A DNA stretch of 64,000 bases, taken from the NCBI GenBank assembly GCA_028724885.1, contig JAQYTJ010000011.1, positions 62,001-126,000 on the forward strand, given 5' to 3'. The position numbers and the translations under genes were made by a program. Under the pieces are notes generated by a model that did no database searches, was not told the DNA's origin, and was given only the letters and a program-made list of their open reading frames with translations. Of this stretch, positions 7,151 through 16,751 are shown piece after piece. The stretch comes from Bacteroidales bacterium. Its GTDB lineage: Bacteria; Bacteroidota; Bacteroidia; Bacteroidales; UBA932. How positions within the stretch are numbered: position 1 is the stretch's first letter; each line of letters starts with the position of its first letter.

Positions 7151-8698
7151 TTAATATAAATGGTGAACCTCGTAACCGTTGACTGTAATGGCACTGATCG
7201 GCCTTGAAGGGCAGAGGTTTTCGCAAGCTCCGCAGCCAATGCATTTCTCCTCGTTCACGGTTGGGATTCGGAGGCTTTCTTTGTTCTCAGGATCTTTGCG
7301 CACCATCATAATGGCTCCCACCGGACAGTGCCTGGCGCAATTGCCGCAGCTCACCGTATCCTTATTCACTATGCACAAATCGTAATTGACGCTGGCCGTG
7401 CCCACCTTCCACTGAGTCTTCTCCTCGGGAGTGATCTTGATGATGGCTCCGGCAGGGCAGACCTCAGAGCATTTCGTGCACTCGGGACGGCAGTAGCCCT
7501 TCTCGTAAGACATTTCTGGCTGCATCAGATGGCTGAGGCTCCTTGACGGCCGCAAGACATCGTTCGGGCATACCGATACGCACAGCTGGCAAGCGGTGCA
7601 ATGCTGGTAGAATGCCTTGACGCTCTCCGAGCCGAAAGGAGTAATCGGAACCTCTCTCGGCGGAGCTTGCTTAGGCACTATTTCAGCGAAACCGCCGTCC
7701 AGTTTCTTCGTTCCGGTAGAGTCGGCCTGAGCTTGAGCCGCAAGCTGAGATAATGTGGAAGCACCCAAGATTGTAGCCCCTCCTATCAGGAAAGCCCTCC
7801 TCCCCTGATCTTGCGCAGTCTCGCCGGCTGTCTTCGCTTTGCCAGCATCCGCCTGAGCCTTGGAACTGCCCCAGGCAAACCTGTATTTCAGAGCGCCGAA
7901 TTTGCAATTATCCAGGCAGTCGAAGCAGTCCACGCACCGGCTGTAATCTATTCTTTGGACATCTTTATGAATCTCTATGCAAGAAGCCTTGCAATGCTTT
8001 TCGCATGCATGGCATTTTGTGCATTTCGAATAATCAATCATCGGACGGAACATGGCGAAGCGCGAGAACAGGCTAAGAGTTGTTCCTACAGGGCAGATAT
8101 CGTTGCAATATGTCCTGCCGCCTCTCCAGGCAAGAACGATCACGATCACGAACGTGGCAGTGGCGATGATGAATGTCGGCAGGCTGCGGATCCATACCTC
8201 TTTAGTCACGAAATCGTAGCTGTTGCGGCGCTCGGCTAAATATGCCAGCAGGTTGTTGCCCCAATGATAGATAGGGGAGAGAAGGTTCTGGACAAATCTG
8301 CCGTAAGAGCTGTACGGCGCCAGCAGAGACACGATGAAATGAATGCCAGCGATGAGGGCAATTACGAATATTGCGAATATGCCATAGCGTAGCCATTTCA
8401 TCTCTTTTGAATATGTGAACTTGGCTTTCTTGCCTTTGCGTCTTGCGCTTAACCATGAAATGCCGTCCTGGAACACTCCAAGAGGACAGATGGTCGAGCA
8501 ATATACACGTCCGAACAGAATCGTAAGCAATAGCAAGGCTATGATCACCACTGCATTCAGAGCCATCACTGCCGGGAGGAACTGTATTTTTGCCAGCCAG
8601 CCAAGCCAGTGATGAAGTGCTCCTGAAATGTCTAGAAATAGCAGTGTGATTGCGGAGAACAAGATCACCGCCACGGTGATTCTGATTTTTCTAAGCAT
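7151..8698 (-). CDS. Membrane-bound poly-4Fe-4S ferredoxin, NapH/NapG-like fusion
   Basis: A 515-residue protein. The N-terminal half has about four membrane segments and two CxxxCPxG motifs (near residues 70 and 200), as in NapH and related quinol-oxidising proteins. Clusters CTKCHACEKHC and CVDCFDCLDNC follow at about 225-265. Near residue 300 a Tat-like segment GRRAFLIGGA appears inside the chain, followed by a NapG-like domain with CTACQLCVSVC, CTKCSEVC, CGNCARHC and CIGCGACENLC. The layout suggests a NapH module fused to NapG, moving electrons from quinol or an inner-membrane donor to a periplasmic acceptor. No nap or nrf reductase is nearby. The only partner is the downstream aldo/keto reductase. 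The biological acceptor is therefore unknown. Confidence 0.8.
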   Translation of the reverse strand: MLRKIRITVAVILFSAITLLFLDISGALHHWLGWLAKIQFLPAVMALNAVVIIALLLLTILFGRVYCSTICPLGVFQDGISWLSARRKGKKAKFTYSKEMKWLRYGIFAIFVIALIAGIHFIVSLLAPYSSYGRFVQNLLSPIYHWGNNLLAYLAERRNSYDFVTKEVWIRSLPTFIIATATFVIVIVLAWRGGRTYCNDICPVGTTLSLFSRFAMFRPMIDYSKCTKCHACEKHCKASCIEIHKDVQRIDYSRCVDCFDCLDNCKFGALKYRFAWGSSKAQADAGKAKTAGETAQDQGRRAFLIGGATILGASTLSQLAAQAQADSTGTKKLDGGFAEIVPKQAPPREVPITPFGSESVKAFYQHCTACQLCVSVCPNDVLRPSRSLSHLMQPEMSYEKGYCRPECTKCSEVCPAGAIIKITPEEKTQWKVGTASVNYDLCIVNKDTVSCGNCARHCPVGAIMMVRKDPENKESLRIPTVNEEKCIGCGACENLCPSRPISAITVNGYEVHHLY

Positions 8699-8722
8699 AG
8701 GGAAAAATCGTTAGCGTTTTGG

Positions 8723-8731
8723 GCAAATATA
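8723..8731 (-). promoter_or_regulatory. -7 box for the ferredoxin/aldo-keto reductase pair
   Basis: Reading leftward, TATATTTGC lies 25 bases before the ATG at 8698 and matches TAnnTTTG. No clear TTG was found at -33. Confidence 0.45.
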
Positions 8732-8783
8732 GCAAAAAATCGTTTCCACGACTTTTACATATTACTTATTATTTAACATTTTT

Positions 8784-9767
8784 TCAGGCTTGATGCTCTT
8801 TCTCGTATTTATCCAGGGCCTCGGCCATGAGCAAGCGGCCTTTTTCGGAGATTTCGTTTCCCCTCGCATAGTCGGGTATAGCTCCGTATGAGTCGAAGCT
8901 CATCTGAACGAGTATGTCAGGAGGGCATAGCCTGGTCTCCAGCTTTGCTATCGTGTGGTTGGCTATGGCAAATGATCTAGTGATGATGGAAAAATAATTA
9001 TCATCGGCTGACACCGGAGACTTGATTTTTTCGTTGCTGAGTACTTTCTTGATCATTCTCTGGCTCTCGCTGCCAATCAGCTTGACCTTTTCCAGCATAG
9101 ATATGCCTTTCAAGCCGGAAACGTACCTGACCACGTCACGGGACTCGTTTTTGGATTTCTCGGCTTCCTGTTTATGCTTGTATGCGCTTTTCAGGAATGC
9201 TTCTATCACGTCCGTGTCGGTGAAGTTCACGTCGAAGCCCACCAGGATGTCGTGTCCATTCCTCTGCACGTATTCGAGCGGGAAGGTGCTTACAAGCCCT
9301 CCGTCCACGAAAGTGCGCCAGCCCTTCTTGCTAGGCATAAACAGGCTCGGAATTGAAATGGAGGCTCTTATGGCATCGAAAAGCTTACCTTTCTGGAATG
9401 CCACTGGCTCGCCGGTGTAGAGATCTGTTCCTACAGCCACATAAGGAATTCGCAGATTCTCGATTCTTGCATTTGGAACGACGGATTCGATTGCTTCCAT
9501 CACTTTTGCGCCTTTGAAGACATATCTTTTGTTGATGGAGAAGTCGAGCAGCCTCATCAGCTTGAAATTATTGAGCGAGAACAGCCACTCTTTGAATTCG
9601 GGAAGCTTCCCTGCCGCATAGATTCCGCCAACGAGGGAACCTATGGAAGACCCCGCAACGGAAGTGATGCTGTAGCCTCTGGCTTCCAGCTCTTCAATGG
9701 CACCGATATAGGCGAACCCTCTGGGACCGCCGCTAGACAGCACGAGGGCGATGTCTTTAGTTTTCAT
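8784..9767 (-). CDS. Patatin-like phospholipase
   Basis: A 327-residue patatin-family lipid acyl hydrolase. The oxyanion-hole motif SGGPRGF lies at about 12-18. The nucleophile elbow GSSIG has Ser41, and the catalytic Asp sits in VDGGL near 154. No signal peptide or membrane segment is seen, so it is probably cytoplasmic, like bacterial RssA-type proteins. It lies 50 bases downstream of thiN on the same strand and may be the last gene of the alaS-permease/fmt-thiN run. The lipid substrate is not evident. Confidence 0.85.
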   Translation of the reverse strand: MKTKDIALVLSSGGPRGFAYIGAIEELEARGYSITSVAGSSIGSLVGGIYAAGKLPEFKEWLFSLNNFKLMRLLDFSINKRYVFKGAKVMEAIESVVPNARIENLRIPYVAVGTDLYTGEPVAFQKGKLFDAIRASISIPSLFMPSKKGWRTFVDGGLVSTFPLEYVQRNGHDILVGFDVNFTDTDVIEAFLKSAYKHKQEAEKSKNESRDVVRYVSGLKGISMLEKVKLIGSESQRMIKKVLSNEKIKSPVSADDNYFSIITRSFAIANHTIAKLETRLCPPDILVQMSFDSYGAIPDYARGNEISEKGRLLMAEALDKYEKEHQA

Positions 9768-9817
9768 CAGAATATTAATTGGTTTTCACGAGTATGCCAA
9801 TTTTTTAGGAATATGCT

Positions 9818-10492
9818 CTATTCCAGCACGATTAGAGCGATGGAAGGGTGTGAGAATGTGAGGGTCACAGTGTCTGCAGAAGCCCTGTTTAGCGTTGCCT
9901 TCCACCAGTTGTCGAAGATAACATGGTCTAGAGGCCACTGCAGCCCGGAAGACTTTATGTTCAATGAATTATCCGGACTGAATATGGAGACTGGTCGGCC
10001 TTCACCTACTTGTATCGAGCATGAATCGGTGAGGGCGAATATGGTCGCCATGTCAGAGACCATGTCCACGTACGGAGCGCCGTTTACGGGGAAACCGCAG
10101 GCTCCGCACTCACGGGCATATTCCATTAGAAGCGACATATTCCCGATGGTATGGACCTCTCTTTTGCCGGTGGCGCCAAGAATATGGACTATGCCGGCAT
10201 TTGGCCAATGCTCCATCAGGAAGCGGAAAGCCTTGGTCTGGTCGTTGTGTTCCTGCTCGGTGAAATGATGCACGATGCTGGAATATTCTTCCCGAAGCTT
10301 CGGCGAGAGTGAGTCCATGTCACCTACGATGGCATCAGGCAACCGTTTTTCTTTGAATATTTTGTCTCGGTGCTTCAGAAAGCCCTCAAAAGCATCATCG
10401 CAGCATATTATTATGTCAGCCTGCCGAAGCAGGTAGAGCGGATATTCAGCCCTTGGGAAGTCCCCAGCCCCTAATATTACTGCAGTTTTCAT
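9818..10492 (-). CDS. thiN: Thiamine pyrophosphokinase
   Basis: A 224-residue enzyme that transfers pyrophosphate from ATP to thiamine to make thiamine diphosphate. Seen are the N-terminal ILGAGDFP, the CCDDAF and GDMDSL motifs (about 35-75), and HNDQTKA, corresponding to the DxTD/DLTKA region of the family. ILGATGKREVH follows. The C-terminal half is the expected beta-barrel thiamine-binding domain. It overlaps the end of the permease-Fmt gene by 4 bases (ATGA), so translation is likely coupled. The symbol is given by family; some databases use TPK. Confidence 0.85.
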   Translation of the reverse strand: MKTAVILGAGDFPRAEYPLYLLRQADIIICCDDAFEGFLKHRDKIFKEKRLPDAIVGDMDSLSPKLREEYSSIVHHFTEQEHNDQTKAFRFLMEHWPNAGIVHILGATGKREVHTIGNMSLLMEYARECGACGFPVNGAPYVDMVSDMATIFALTDSCSIQVGEGRPVSIFSPDNSLNIKSSGLQWPLDHVIFDNWWKATLNRASADTVTLTFSHPSIALIVLE

Positions 10493-12957
10493 GATTTCGT
10501 CTTTGATATTTCGGCCTTGGAAGTTCCATCTGTAATCTTGTAAGTCTCTATGTTTCTGAAACCTGCAAGGAAAGCATTGATTTCCATGCGCTTCTTCCCA
10601 GAGAGCTGCACATCCTTAAGGTAGATGGCACCGTCGGCAGTCGCTATCGCTAAATAAGACTTCCCATCGGAGAGGATTGTTCCAGGCGCTGCTGCGTCGC
10701 GGCCGGCGGAATGCAGCATATTCATGAAATCATCGTAGGAAGCCTTATCGGCGGAGAAAATTTTCAATTGAACAGGTCCTTTCTCTTCGGCAGCCAATTC
10801 CGTGTATGCGGCCGGATAAGGACTCAGGCCTCGGATCAGATTGAAAATCTGCTTCGTGGAATCGTTCCAATCTATGTGGCAGAGTTCCCTGGTGAGTTTC
10901 GGCGCTGGCTTCAGCACTTCAGAACCCTGGATAAAGCTCCTCTGCACCCTGGTGTCTGCCGTGTGCTCTATTATGCCTTCTGTAGTCTGAACCACCAGCT
11001 CTGCTCCAATTTTCATCAGGCGGTCGTGGATGTCGCCAGCGGTTTCGTTCTCGCCAATCTTGATGCTCTGCCTCAGAATGATTCCTCCAGTGTCTATGTT
11101 CTTGTCAATCATAAATGTGGTAGCTCCGGTGCGCTGCTCCCCATTGATGACTGCCCAGTTGATTGGGGCAGCCCCGCGGTATTGTGGCAGCAAGGCTGCA
11201 TGCAGATTGAAAGTACCCAGCTTCGGCATGCTCCAGACCTCTTCGGGCAGCATCCTGAAAGCGACTACTATGAACAAATCGGCCTTGTAGCTGCGGAGCT
11301 GTTCCAAGAAGGCAGGATCCTTCAGTTTCAGAGGCTGCAATACAGGAATCCCTCTTTCCGCTGCGAATTTCTTTACGGCACTTTCTCCCATCTTCTGGCC
11401 TCTGCCGATTGGCTTGTCGGCGACTGTCACTACAGCAACCACATTGAACCTATTCTCCAACAGCACCTTCAGCGGCTCAACTGCGAATTCAGGAGTACCC
11501 ATGTATATGATCCTGGTCTTCTTGAAGAAGCCGGCCACCTTGCTCTTGATTTTTCTCCAGCTGTTCTTGATATTATCCCCGTTGAATATCTCGGAATCAT
11601 GCACGGCTTTCCATGCCAGGAACAAACCTATGGCGAAGAGCACCAATGCAGAACTGAATGCCCCCACCCATGGGCTAACGGAGCCATCTCTGGCAAGTTT
11701 AACTCCTGTAATGTCAATAATCCAATAGAGGACGAAGAAGAGAACCGAAACGATGGCAGACACGCCTACGCCGCCTTTCTTGATGAGCGCTCCGACTGGA
11801 GCTCCAATGAAGAACATCACGAAGCAGGCCAGAGCTTGGCCATAGCGTCTGAGATATTCCAGCTTGGCATATCTCAGTCTCACCGTGTAGTCGTAAGATT
11901 CGAACTGGTAGCTTACCAATTGGCTTTCTATCTGCTTCGTTATTTCCGAGGCCCTCTTGTAAGCTTCTCCCATCGCTATCTTGTCGGTGAATTTTAGAAA
12001 GTCAGGGTCTGAGAAATTCCCCATTATCCCGCTATTAACAGACGTGTCCAGCTGGTTTCTAAGGGTGAATTCAGAAGGTGCCGCCATAAATCTAAGCTGG
12101 CTCATGGTGGCGCTGTCCCTAACGACAGTGAGAGAATCTTTCTCGACTTTCAGTATTCTGAGAGGAAGGGCTTTAACTTGGTCGCCGAATCGTGCGCTGT
12201 CCGATTTCTGGAAGGCGTAATTCTCAAGCGGAATCACCATCTCCTGTTTAGTGAAGTCTATTCTTTGCAGCTGCAAGGTCGTATCTTTGACGTTTATCTG
12301 ATTGTCTTCCTGATAGTTGATGCCATTGAACATCTTGAACGTTATGTAGGTCTTGTCCTTAGACATCTGCATTATGGCAGAGTCCGCCAGAGTGAGCCTC
12401 GTGTCACCTCTGTTCTCACTGTGGTCGTACAGCATCACGTCGTGCATCATTCCCGTGCGATCGTTCCTAGACTCTACTCTCAGCACGAAGCCATCCACTC
12501 CATCGTAGAATGTTCCTGCCGGAATCTTTATCTCGTTTTTTGTCTTCTTGATGTCATCTCGGAGCGTATAGATTTGATTGTAGGCCACTGGCACAAGTTT
12601 ATTGATGACGAAGAAAGTGCCTACGCTTATTAACGCCGATGCAATTAGCACTGGGGTCATGATCCTCATTAGTGACAGGCCGGCAGCTTTCATTGCGATT
12701 AGCTCGTTGTTTTCGCCCATCTGCCCTATGGTCATCATCGCCGCCAGAAGGGTAGCGAGAGGAAGAGCCAGAGGAAGAACGGTGCAGCTGCCCCACCAGA
12801 GAAACTCGGCTATGACACTAAAACTTAGTCCCTTGCCAACGAGCTCATCGATGTAGACCCAGAGAAACTGCATCAGAAGAATGAAGATGACTACCAGAAG
12901 GATCATGAAGAATGGTCCTATGAAGGCAGTCAATATGAATTTGTCTATTCTCTTCAT
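10489..12957 (-). CDS. Fusion of LptF/LptG-type permease and methionyl-tRNA formyltransferase
   Basis: One uninterrupted 822-residue frame. Residues 1 to about 470 are an LptF/LptG (YjgP/YjgQ) permease. Three N-terminal membrane segments (about 11-35, 52-75, 98-120) are followed by a periplasmic beta-jellyroll region and three C-terminal segments, with a Trp-Lys end near 455. These proteins form the inner-membrane channel that extracts LPS with LptB. From about residue 478 to the end it is a complete Fmt. MGTPEFA begins at Met486, HAALLPQYRGAAPINW carries the formyl-transfer His/Asn region, DTGGI follows, and a full C-terminal tRNA-binding domain ends with GKKRM. The linker SWRKIKSKVAGFFKKTRII is basic and would place Fmt on the cytoplasmic face. 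An internal ATG at codon 486 exists but would remove the first beta strand. It overlaps thiN by 4 bases and follows alaS. A sequencing error that removed a stop is the main alternative. Confidence 0.85.
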   Translation of the reverse strand: MKRIDKFILTAFIGPFFMILLVVIFILLMQFLWVYIDELVGKGLSFSVIAEFLWWGSCTVLPLALPLATLLAAMMTIGQMGENNELIAMKAAGLSLMRIMTPVLIASALISVGTFFVINKLVPVAYNQIYTLRDDIKKTKNEIKIPAGTFYDGVDGFVLRVESRNDRTGMMHDVMLYDHSENRGDTRLTLADSAIMQMSKDKTYITFKMFNGINYQEDNQINVKDTTLQLQRIDFTKQEMVIPLENYAFQKSDSARFGDQVKALPLRILKVEKDSLTVVRDSATMSQLRFMAAPSEFTLRNQLDTSVNSGIMGNFSDPDFLKFTDKIAMGEAYKRASEITKQIESQLVSYQFESYDYTVRLRYAKLEYLRRYGQALACFVMFFIGAPVGALIKKGGVGVSAIVSVLFFVLYWIIDITGVKLARDGSVSPWVGAFSSALVLFAIGLFLAWKAVHDSEIFNGDNIKNSWRKIKSKVAGFFKKTRIIYMGTPEFAVEPLKVLLENRFNVVAVVTVADKPIGRGQKMGESAVKKFAAERGIPVLQPLKLKDPAFLEQLRSYKADLFIVVAFRMLPEEVWSMPKLGTFNLHAALLPQYRGAAPINWAVINGEQRTGATTFMIDKNIDTGGIILRQSIKIGENETAGDIHDRLMKIGAELVVQTTEGIIEHTADTRVQRSFIQGSEVLKPAPKLTRELCHIDWNDSTKQIFNLIRGLSPYPAAYTELAAEEKGPVQLKIFSADKASYDDFMNMLHSAGRDAAAPGTILSDGKSYLAIATADGAIYLKDVQLSGKKRMEINAFLAGFRNIETYKITDGTSKAEISKTKS

Positions 12958-12991
12958 TCTATATGTTTTGTCATTTCAGAACAAATCTTTT

Positions 12992-13017
12992 CGTCACCCT
13001 GAACTTGATTCAGTATC
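12992..13017. repeat. Single copy of the dispersed palindromic repeat
   Basis: CGTCACCCTGAACTTGATTC followed by AGTATCT is a slightly degraded version of the array core TCCTGAA-nnnnn-TTCAGGA. It sits in the 63-base gap between alaS and the permease-Fmt gene. Some of these palindromes may act as weak transcription attenuators. Confidence 0.55.
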
Positions 13018-13020
13018 TAT

Positions 13021-15639
13021 TCATTCCGTAGCGGTCTTAATCATTGCTTCCAGAGCATCGTGCAAGCCAGCGGAATTGCGTCCGCCAGCGGTAGCAAGCC
13101 CAGGCTGGCCACCTCCTCCACCCTGTACGCATTTCGCTGCTTGGCGAATATCCTTCCCAGCGTTCTTGCCCTTTGCAACCAAGTCGTTGGAATACATCAG
13201 CGTTAGCTGAGGCTTGCCTTCGTGCTCGAAAGCAGCGGCGACTACCATATTATTTGCCTCTTTCTGCAGATGCAGCATGGCTTCCCTGAGTATGTTGGGA
13301 TCCATGTCGCGTTCGAAGCGTACAACATTTATTCCATTTATCTGCTCGCCTTGCTTCGCAAGGTCCCCGGCAAATTTCGCAGCCTTCTCTTTCATGAAGC
13401 TTTCCACTTGGTGGCGGAAATCCGTGTTTTCGGACACCATTTTGCTTACTGCGACGAAGATGTCAGGAGCATTATTGAACAAATCCCGGATGCTTCCAAG
13501 CAAGTCCTGAGTCCTGTCCACCATCTGCTCAGCAGCCTCCCCGGTCACAGCCTCGATTCTTCTTACTCCGGCTGCGATAGCAGACTCGCTCACGATTTTG
13601 AAATAACCTATCTGGCCGGTTGCTTCGGCATGCGTTCCGCCGCACAGTTCTATGGAATCCCCGAACTTCACGACTCTCACAACGTCACCGTACTTTTCCC
13701 CGAATAGGGCGATAGCCCCCAAGTCCTTCGCCTCGTCCATTGTGGCATCACGTTTTTCCTCAAGCGGATAGTTCGCACGGATTAGCTCATTTACCCTATG
13801 CTCCACGCTCCTCAGTTCTTCAGGCGTTACTTTCTGGAAGTGCGAGAAATCGAACCTGAAATAGTCTGGGCCAACGTAAGAGCCTTTCTGCTCAACGTGC
13901 TTGCCTAGGATTTCCCTCAGGGCAAAGTCCAGCAGGTGAGTGGCGGTGTGGTTGTTCGTGATTTTTAGCCTCCTGCCCTCGTCTACGATAAGGGTGAAGT
14001 TTTTTTTGCAGTCAGATGGAATTTTCTCTGAGATGTGTATCGTTAGATTATTCTCCTTAATCGTATTGAGTATCTTGATAGTCTCACCGTCCTCAGAAAT
14101 AATGATGCCGGTGTCCCCGATTTGGCCGCCCATCTCGGCATAGAAAGGAGTACGCTCGAACACCAGCTGGAACATGGTTTTGTTCTTCTGCTTCACTGTC
14201 CTCTGTTTCAGCAGGCGCACGCCATCTACCCTGGTCAGGTCATAGCCCACGAATTCCTCTTCCTCGCTTTCATCGTAAGTCACCCAGTCGCCGAACTCGT
14301 TAGCGGTAGCGTTGCGAGCGCGATCCTTCTGTTTCTGTAGCTCTATGTTGAATTTGTCTAGATCTATCTTATAGCCGTTCTCTGTGGCAATCAGCTCGGT
14401 TAGGTCAATAGGGAAGCCGAACGTGTCATAAAGCACGAATGCATCCTCGCCAGGAATGACTTTCGTCTCTGCATGCTTTTCCATGTAGTAGTCCATCATC
14501 TTGATTCCTCTATCCAGGGTCTTCAAGAAAGACATCTCTTCCTCACGGGTGACGCTCTCGATGAGTTTCTGCTGCTGAGCCAATTCTGGATAAGCCTCGC
14601 CCATGTCAGCCACTAGCTGAGGGATCATGTTGCAGAGGAACGGTTCGTTGAAGCCTAAGAAAGTGTAGCCGTAGCGGACTGCGCGGCGCAGGATTCTTCT
14701 TATCACGTATCCTGCCTTAACATTTGATGGCAGCTGGCCATCGGCTATTGAGAAAGCTATGGCACGCACGTGGTCTGCGATGACTCTCATTGCCACCTCC
14801 GTCTTTTCGCTCTCGTGGTATTTATGGCCAGATAGTTCCTCTACCCTGTGGATGAGTCCTGTGAAAATGTCTGTTTCGTAATTGCTGCTCTTGCCTTGGA
14901 GTACCATGCAAAGCCGCTCGAAGCCCATTCCTGTGTCAATGTTCTTTGCCGGAAGCGGTTCCAGAGAGCCATCAGCCTTGCGATTATACTGCATGAATAC
15001 TAGGTTCCATATTTCTATGACCTGATCATTGTCGGTATTCACCAGCTCGTACCCTGGCTTTTTGGCAATTTCTTCATTGCTGCGAAGGTCGATATGAATT
15101 TCAGAACACGGTCCGCAAGGCCCTGTCTCGCCCATTTCCCAGAAATTATCATGCTTGTTGCCCAGAAGGACATGATCTTCAGGCATGTATCTCAGCCATG
15201 CCTCCTTGGCTTCTAAGTCCATTTCGGTTCCATCTTCGGCAGACCCCTCGAAAACAGTGGCGTACAGCCTGGACTTATCTATCTTATACACATCGGCCAG
15301 CAACTCCCAGGCCCATTGAATTGCTTCTTTCTTGAAATAGTCCCCGAAGCTCCAGTTGCCAAGCATCTCAAACATAGTGTGATGCCTTCCATCGTGCCCT
15401 ACTGCCTCCAGGTCGTTATGCTTCCCGCTGACTCTCAGGCATTTTTGCGAGTCCGTAGCCCGTTTCATCTTAGGGACTGTATTTCCTAGGAATATGTCTT
15501 TGAACTGATTCATTCCTGCGTTGGTGAACATCAGCGTAGGATCGTGTTTAATGACCATAGGTGCGGAGGGCACGACGGTGTGCCCTTTTGAAGCGAAGAA
15601 ATTTAGAAATTGCTGCCTAATCTCTTTCGAAGTATACAT
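13021..15639 (-). CDS. alaS: Alanyl-tRNA synthetase
   Basis: An 872-residue class II synthetase of normal length. The N-terminal catalytic domain has [11 protein letters not shown] (motif 1 region) and [23 protein letters not shown]. The editing domain has HTATH near 562-566 and [10 protein letters not shown] near 663, the four zinc/editing ligands. The C-Ala domain ends with [14 protein letters not shown]. It charges tRNA-Ala and clears Ser/Gly mischarging. The ATG at 15639 fits the family start ([11 protein letters not shown]). An in-frame TTG at 15648 gives three extra residues and is less likely. It is divergent from the M23 peptidase gene. Confidence 0.97.
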   Translation of the reverse strand: MYTSKEIRQQFLNFFASKGHTVVPSAPMVIKHDPTLMFTNAGMNQFKDIFLGNTVPKMKRATDSQKCLRVSGKHNDLEAVGHDGRHHTMFEMLGNWSFGDYFKKEAIQWAWELLADVYKIDKSRLYATVFEGSAEDGTEMDLEAKEAWLRYMPEDHVLLGNKHDNFWEMGETGPCGPCSEIHIDLRSNEEIAKKPGYELVNTDNDQVIEIWNLVFMQYNRKADGSLEPLPAKNIDTGMGFERLCMVLQGKSSNYETDIFTGLIHRVEELSGHKYHESEKTEVAMRVIADHVRAIAFSIADGQLPSNVKAGYVIRRILRRAVRYGYTFLGFNEPFLCNMIPQLVADMGEAYPELAQQQKLIESVTREEEMSFLKTLDRGIKMMDYYMEKHAETKVIPGEDAFVLYDTFGFPIDLTELIATENGYKIDLDKFNIELQKQKDRARNATANEFGDWVTYDESEEEEFVGYDLTRVDGVRLLKQRTVKQKNKTMFQLVFERTPFYAEMGGQIGDTGIIISEDGETIKILNTIKENNLTIHISEKIPSDCKKNFTLIVDEGRRLKITNNHTATHLLDFALREILGKHVEQKGSYVGPDYFRFDFSHFQKVTPEELRSVEHRVNELIRANYPLEEKRDATMDEAKDLGAIALFGEKYGDVVRVVKFGDSIELCGGTHAEATGQIGYFKIVSESAIAAGVRRIEAVTGEAAEQMVDRTQDLLGSIRDLFNNAPDIFVAVSKMVSENTDFRHQVESFMKEKAAKFAGDLAKQGEQINGINVVRFERDMDPNILREAMLHLQKEANNMVVAAAFEHEGKPQLTLMYSNDLVAKGKNAGKDIRQAAKCVQGGGGGQPGLATAGGRNSAGLHDALEAMIKTATE

Positions 15640-15690
15640 AAGATTCAAAATATTGCTCCTGTGCTCTGTATTAATTTAGGCACGGAATTG

Positions 15691-15699
15691 GCAAAATTA
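15691..15699 (-). promoter_or_regulatory. Candidate -7 box for alaS
   Basis: Reading leftward, TAATTTTGC matches TAnnTTTG and would place the transcript start about 45 bases before the alaS ATG. No TTG was found 19-21 bases upstream. Confidence 0.4.
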
Positions 15700-15730
15700 T
15701 AACAAATTTCACGATTTATCGCAAAAAAGG

Positions 15731-15739
15731 TATATTTGT
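15731..15739 (+). promoter_or_regulatory. -7 box directly before the M23 peptidase start
   Basis: TATATTTGT ends only four bases before the ATG at 15744. If active, transcription would start at or just past the start codon, giving a leaderless or near-leaderless message. No TTG was found at -33. Confidence 0.4.
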
Positions 15740-15743
15740 AACC

Positions 15744-16751
15744 ATGCGGAAATACGTGCTGAATCAAGAAACTCTGATTTACGAGATCAAGGAGGTGTCC
15801 TTGAAGCATAAAATACTTAAGAGCTTCCTGCTTTTTGCTGGAAGCATTGGCTTGGCGTTCCTTTACGCATGGCTGTTTTCTTCTGTCCTCGGATACGACT
15901 TGCCTAAGACGGCCTTGCTGAAGGCTGAAAATGCGAAATGGAGCGGCAAGATGGACATAATGAATACTCATCTGGACAGATATGAAGACGCTCTCAATGC
16001 TTTTAAAGTACGAGACGATGATGTTTACAGATCAATATTCGGGATGGATGAAATTCCTGCTGACATCAGGAACGCTGGCATAGGCGGAGTTGACAGATAC
16101 GCTTATCTGGACGGCTTGTATAATGATAACATGCTGAAAAACACGGCTATCAGACTGGATCATGTCGCTAGGATGGCTTACGTGCAAGACAAGTCTTTCG
16201 ATGAGGTTGCTGTGGTGGCACAGAACGCAGGAAATATGGCAGACTGCATACCTACCATTTCGCCAGTCGTCCCAGATCCAGCTAAGTATAGAATCACCAG
16301 CCCGTTCGGATATAGGACGGATCCTATCAATGGCACCATTAAAATGCATACTGGAGTGGATTTCGCCATGAAGGTCGGCAACCCAGTCTATGCCACGGGC
16401 GATGGGGTAGTGGAAAAAGTCGAATTCGATTTCTTCGGTTACGGGAATATGGTAACGATCAGTCATGGCTTCGGTTATGAGACCAAATATGCTCACTTGA
16501 ATACCATCACTGTCACCGAAGGCATGAAAATCAAGAGAGGTGACTGCATAGGTGAGGTTGGAAGGTCTGGAAGGACCACAGGCTCGCATCTGCACTACGA
16601 AGTAGTATATAAAGGCACGAGGGTGAATCCATACAATTATTACGACATGTCCGTCCCAATTAATGAATATCTCACGATGGTTCGCAAGAGGGAGGACGAG
16701 TCGCAGGCCATGCTCACTAGGAGGAACTTCAGTCTTAGGCTGCGCAAATGA
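15744..16751 (+). CDS. M23 family peptidase, membrane-anchored (first of a tandem pair)
   Basis: A 335-residue LytM/M23 endopeptidase-like protein that would act on peptidoglycan cross-links. A short cytoplasmic N-terminus (MRKYVLNQETLIYEIKEVS) is followed by one membrane segment at about 28-48 and a helical region. The C-terminal M23 domain has zinc ligands in HTGVDFA and GSHLHYEV. Both HxxxD and HxH are intact, so it may be active. The N-terminal pattern is typical of Bacteroidetes M23 proteins and supports this start. The stop overlaps the start of the second M23 gene by 4 bases. Confidence 0.88.
   Translation: MRKYVLNQETLIYEIKEVSLKHKILKSFLLFAGSIGLAFLYAWLFSSVLGYDLPKTALLKAENAKWSGKMDIMNTHLDRYEDALNAFKVRDDDVYRSIFGMDEIPADIRNAGIGGVDRYAYLDGLYNDNMLKNTAIRLDHVARMAYVQDKSFDEVAVVAQNAGNMADCIPTISPVVPDPAKYRITSPFGYRTDPINGTIKMHTGVDFAMKVGNPVYATGDGVVEKVEFDFFGYGNMVTISHGFGYETKYAHLNTITVTEGMKIKRGDCIGEVGRSGRTTGSHLHYEVVYKGTRVNPYNYYDMSVPINEYLTMVRKREDESQAMLTRRNFSLRLRK

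Noticed and set aside
11500..11502. Separate fmt start at the internal ATG of MGTPEF
   Set aside because: Starting there would drop the first beta strand that precedes MGTPEF in Fmt proteins, and no stop separates the domains. It remains possible as a secondary start only.
10711..11997. A 428-codon open frame on the plus strand
   Set aside because: It lies wholly antisense to the permease-Fmt gene, whose product is clearly recognised. The antisense product has no recognisable motifs and is a shadow frame.
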